Below are positions 62,215-64,000 of a stretch of 64,000 nucleotides of DNA, piece by piece. Every line of letters begins with the position of its first letter. The first letter of the stretch is position 1. The notes beneath the pieces were generated by a model. The model was given only the letters and a program-made list of their open reading frames with translations. It did not search any database and was not told where the DNA came from. The position numbers were made by a program, and so were the translations under genes. Source of the stretch: Stieleria sedimenti (GTDB lineage: Bacteria; Planctomycetota; Planctomycetia; Pirellulales; Pirellulaceae). The DNA is taken from assembly GCF_025060895.1 (NCBI RefSeq), contig NZ_JANZKV010000034.1:28128-92127 (forward strand), given 5' to 3'.

Positions 62215-63378
62215 ATGGGACGTCCGCTGCGTTCGGAACAAGTTGCTGATGACGAAGTGTCGATTGTTCATGCCGTCCAGCGGTGTGTTCGGCGTGCTTT
62301 TTTGGCTGGAATCGACCAAGCGACCGGAACGGATTATGGATACAGACGTGAGTGGATCCGGCGGCGGATGGAAGCTCTGGCGTCTGTCTTCGGCGTCGAT
62401 GTTCTCACCTATGCCGTGATGTCCAATCACATGCATCTGATCCTCCGCAATCGACCCGATGTCGTCCTGGCATGGACCGATCAAGAGGTCGCCCTTCGCT
62501 GGCTGAAAGTCTTTCCAGGTCGCCGAATTGAAGAACATTTGGGTGAACCAACTGAGAGTGATGTGCAGATGTTGGTGGCCGATCGAGAACGACTCGCTGA
62601 AGTGCGGCGCCGGCTGTCGGACATTTCCTGGTTCATGCGTTCTTTGAGCGAACCGATCGCACGCATGGCCAACCGGCAAGACGAGTGTACCGGTCGATTT
62701 TGGGAAGGCCGATTCAAGCTGCAGCGGATCACAGACGAAGCGGGATTGCTGGCCTGCGCGATGTATGTGGACCTCAATCCGGTCCGTGCCGCGATGGCGG
62801 AATCGCCGGACGAGTCGGTGCACACCTCAGGCTACGATCGAATCAAAGGAGACCAAGGTCAGGAAATCGATTCAGCCGCGTTTGATCTGGTTCCGATTAC
62901 TACGGAACAGGCGGGCGCAGAACGCCGCAACACGCCAGTAGATGAACTGCGTGAAACGAAGCGGGCAAAACGAAAGAACCCGAGGGGCAGACGCATCCGT
63001 CGCGACGGATGGCTGTCGCCGTTGACTCTGGATGGTTCGACGCTCGCCAGCGACGCTGCGCTGAATCACGATGGCGTGCGGGCGAGCGACAAGGGGTTTC
63101 TGGGGATCAGTTTGAAAGACTACGTCAAACTGCTTCGTTGGACGGCCAAGCAGAGCGAAGAAGGGGCGGGACGCAACGTACCACCGAGTCTGCAGGGTCT
63201 AGTTTCACGTCTCGGAATCGACTTATCGATGTGGCGGGACTTGGTCTGGAACTTCCAGCGCTACTTCGGTAATAGCTGCTGCGCGGGTTCACCGAGCGGG
63301 ATGTCGCAGTTCGCCGAGTCGAGCGGCCGCAAATGGGCCAGGGGGTACCGGCGAGTCGCCGAGTGTTTTGCTGCATAG
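62215..63378 (+). CDS. REP-associated tyrosine transposase (Y1_Tnp)
   Basis: This single-strand transposase has 387 residues. The HUH motif is His72-Met-His74 in AVMSNHMHLILRN. The region ACAMYVDLNPVRAAMAES holds the likely catalytic Tyr184 and the NPVRA signature of this family. Residues 50-110 carry an RRRMEAL...W helical block. A strong GGGGGGAG precedes the ATG at 62215. The C-terminal 150 residues (from about 235) are an extra domain rich in Arg/Lys. It probably binds the flanking REP-like repeats. Confidence 0.9.
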   Translation: MGRPLRSEQVADDEVSIVHAVQRCVRRAFLAGIDQATGTDYGYRREWIRRRMEALASVFGVDVLTYAVMSNHMHLILRNRPDVVLAWTDQEVALRWLKVFPGRRIEEHLGEPTESDVQMLVADRERLAEVRRRLSDISWFMRSLSEPIARMANRQDECTGRFWEGRFKLQRITDEAGLLACAMYVDLNPVRAAMAESPDESVHTSGYDRIKGDQGQEIDSAAFDLVPITTEQAGAERRNTPVDELRETKRAKRKNPRGRRIRRDGWLSPLTLDGSTLASDAALNHDGVRASDKGFLGISLKDYVKLLRWTAKQSEEGAGRNVPPSLQGLVSRLGIDLSMWRDLVWNFQRYFGNSCCAGSPSGMSQFAESSGRKWARGYRRVAECFAA

Positions 63379-63553
63379 CAAAAGCCGGGTCCGCGTCACT
63401 ACGGCGGGTGATCGGTCACGCTATGTGACACGGTCGTCTCTTAGTTTTATGGCGAGACTCCCGTCGTCATCCAGAGCGACTGGAGTGCTCGCTTGCTGCG
63501 ACCCGCTGACCGGTACTCCTGAAGGACCGCTTCGATCTCTGGTGTGTTCGGTG

Positions 63554-63651
63554 CTGTGAATGCATAGTGGGTGGCACCATCTGAATTCGGTGTGCGAGCG
63601 GAAGTTCCCTGTGAATGCATAGTGGGTGGCACCATCTGAATTCGGTGTGCG
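63554..63651. repeat. right REP-like repeats: two identical 43-bp copies
   Basis: The 43-base unit CTGTGAATGCATAGTGGGTG and onward (63554-63596) is repeated exactly at 63609-63651 after a 12-base spacer AGCGGAAGTTCC. The core GTGGGTGGCACCAT is the inverse of the left repeats. In all, the 320-base region 63379-63698 has no gene of its own. Confidence 0.88.
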
Positions 63652-63698
63652 CCGGAGGGTTGCGGTCGGTATCGATCTGCCGCGGCGTTTGTTTTGGG

Positions 63699-64000
63699 TC
63701 AGAGCGATTCCAGAAACGCGTCTTCTTTGGCGGCCGGCAAGCGATACTTGCCAGCGGAGGCGTCTCGGTTTGAAGCGGTGTCTTGCTCCGAGGCTTCGCG
63801 TCCGGACGCTTCACCAGATTGCCCGACCAGCAACATCAGGTCGGCGGCTAGCCGTTCGATGCTGGCGGCGGTCACCAGGGTTTCATCACTGCCGGAGGTC
63901 GTGCTTTGCGCCGTCTCGGCGACCATCGTGATGCTCTTGACGATTTCATAGCTGCCGGTTGCGACATCGGAAATGTTGCGCGAGATTTCCGAAGTCATCG
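63699..64000 (-). CDS. methyl-accepting chemotaxis protein, C-terminal part
   Basis: The gene continues past the end of the window. The visible C-terminal part has the final helix of an MCP signalling domain: TSEISRNISDVATGSYEIVKS and ETLVTAASIERLAADLMLLVGQ. An extension of about 35 residues (SGEASGREASEQDTASN, ending EDAFLESL) follows. It should feed CheA/CheW outside this window. The transposase element lies between it and the other che genes. Confidence 0.82.
   Translation of the reverse strand, partial: MTSEISRNISDVATGSYEIVKSITMVAETAQSTTSGSDETLVTAASIERLAADLMLLVGQSGEASGREASEQDTASNRDASAGKYRLPAAKEDAFLESL

Larger units (their letters stand above)
62077..63651 (+). mobile_element. RAYT transposase unit with inverted flanking REP-like repeats
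   Basis: The span holds an IS200-like transposase gene with GTGCCACCCAC repeats on its left and the complementary GTGGGTGGCAC repeats on its right. That inverted arrangement matches REP-associated tyrosine transposases, which act on nearby repeats. It separates the HDOD/cheB/cheR/cheX/cheY block from the MCP gene, all on the other strand. Confidence 0.7.

Noticed and set aside
1-64000. CRISPR array, tRNA or rRNA genes
   Set aside because: No spaced repeat array, cloverleaf-type sequence or rRNA core motif was seen on either strand by reading; a tRNA or CRISPR program was not run.

Overview
The window reads as chromosome from a marine planctomycete, most likely Pirellulaceae. The reasons are two secreted sulfatases, a secreted PQQ-propeller fusion, a surface protein with an N-terminal LEQRRLL (LEPR-xLL-like) motif, a multi-PAS hybrid kinase, palindromic intergenic repeats and a high-GC codon style. 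This placement is inferred from gene content; there is no rRNA or tRNA in the window.

Layout. 272-2440 is a sulfatase, followed by palindromic repeats. 2746-14795 is an osmoadaptation locus. It holds a divergent MarR regulator, glycine and sarcosine/dimethylglycine methyltransferases (de novo glycine betaine), a BCCT transporter, and then a tightly packed set: 76-aa protein, fibronectin-like membrane protein, sodium/solute symporter, a 40-aa membrane microprotein at 9574-9696, an ATCase-like carbamoyltransferase with an altered acceptor loop, an asparagine-synthetase-like amidotransferase, an N-carbamoyl-amino-acid hydrolase and a cysteine amidohydrolase. I propose that this set makes, imports and recycles an N-carbamoylated, amidated amino-acid solute, for example Na-carbamoyl-glutamine 1-amide, a compatible solute known from Ectothiorhodospira.

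15005-26458 carries a second sulfatase, a TlpA-type thioredoxin-fold protein, the hybrid histidine kinase, an HlyD-type adaptor with an alpha-toroid protein, and a PhyH/Gfo-Idh pair.

26589-37555 is a stress and energy island: thioredoxin 2, Hsp20, an APH/P-loop kinase fusion, tandem UspA, PEP synthase, truncated hemoglobin, an NtrC-family response regulator and PPK2. Five of these genes have 16-bp sigma-54 promoter matches with correct GG-N10-GC spacing, so the enhancer-binding protein encoded inside the island probably controls it.

37861-48149 has a methyltransferase/PQQ/LamG fusion, then a molybdate-type ABC transporter with two fused binding domains. Facing it is a sulfur-carrier module of two E1-like enzymes and one ubiquitin-like carrier. 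48271-53591 is an exopolysaccharide module (ATP-grasp, flippase, GNAT, deacetylase). 53866-57739 has the repeat-bearing surface protein and a TPR-methyltransferase. 57687-64000 is a chemotaxis cluster (two CheX-type proteins around CheY, CheR, CheB, HDOD, MCP C-terminus). A REP-associated tyrosine transposase with inverted flanking repeats sits inside it.
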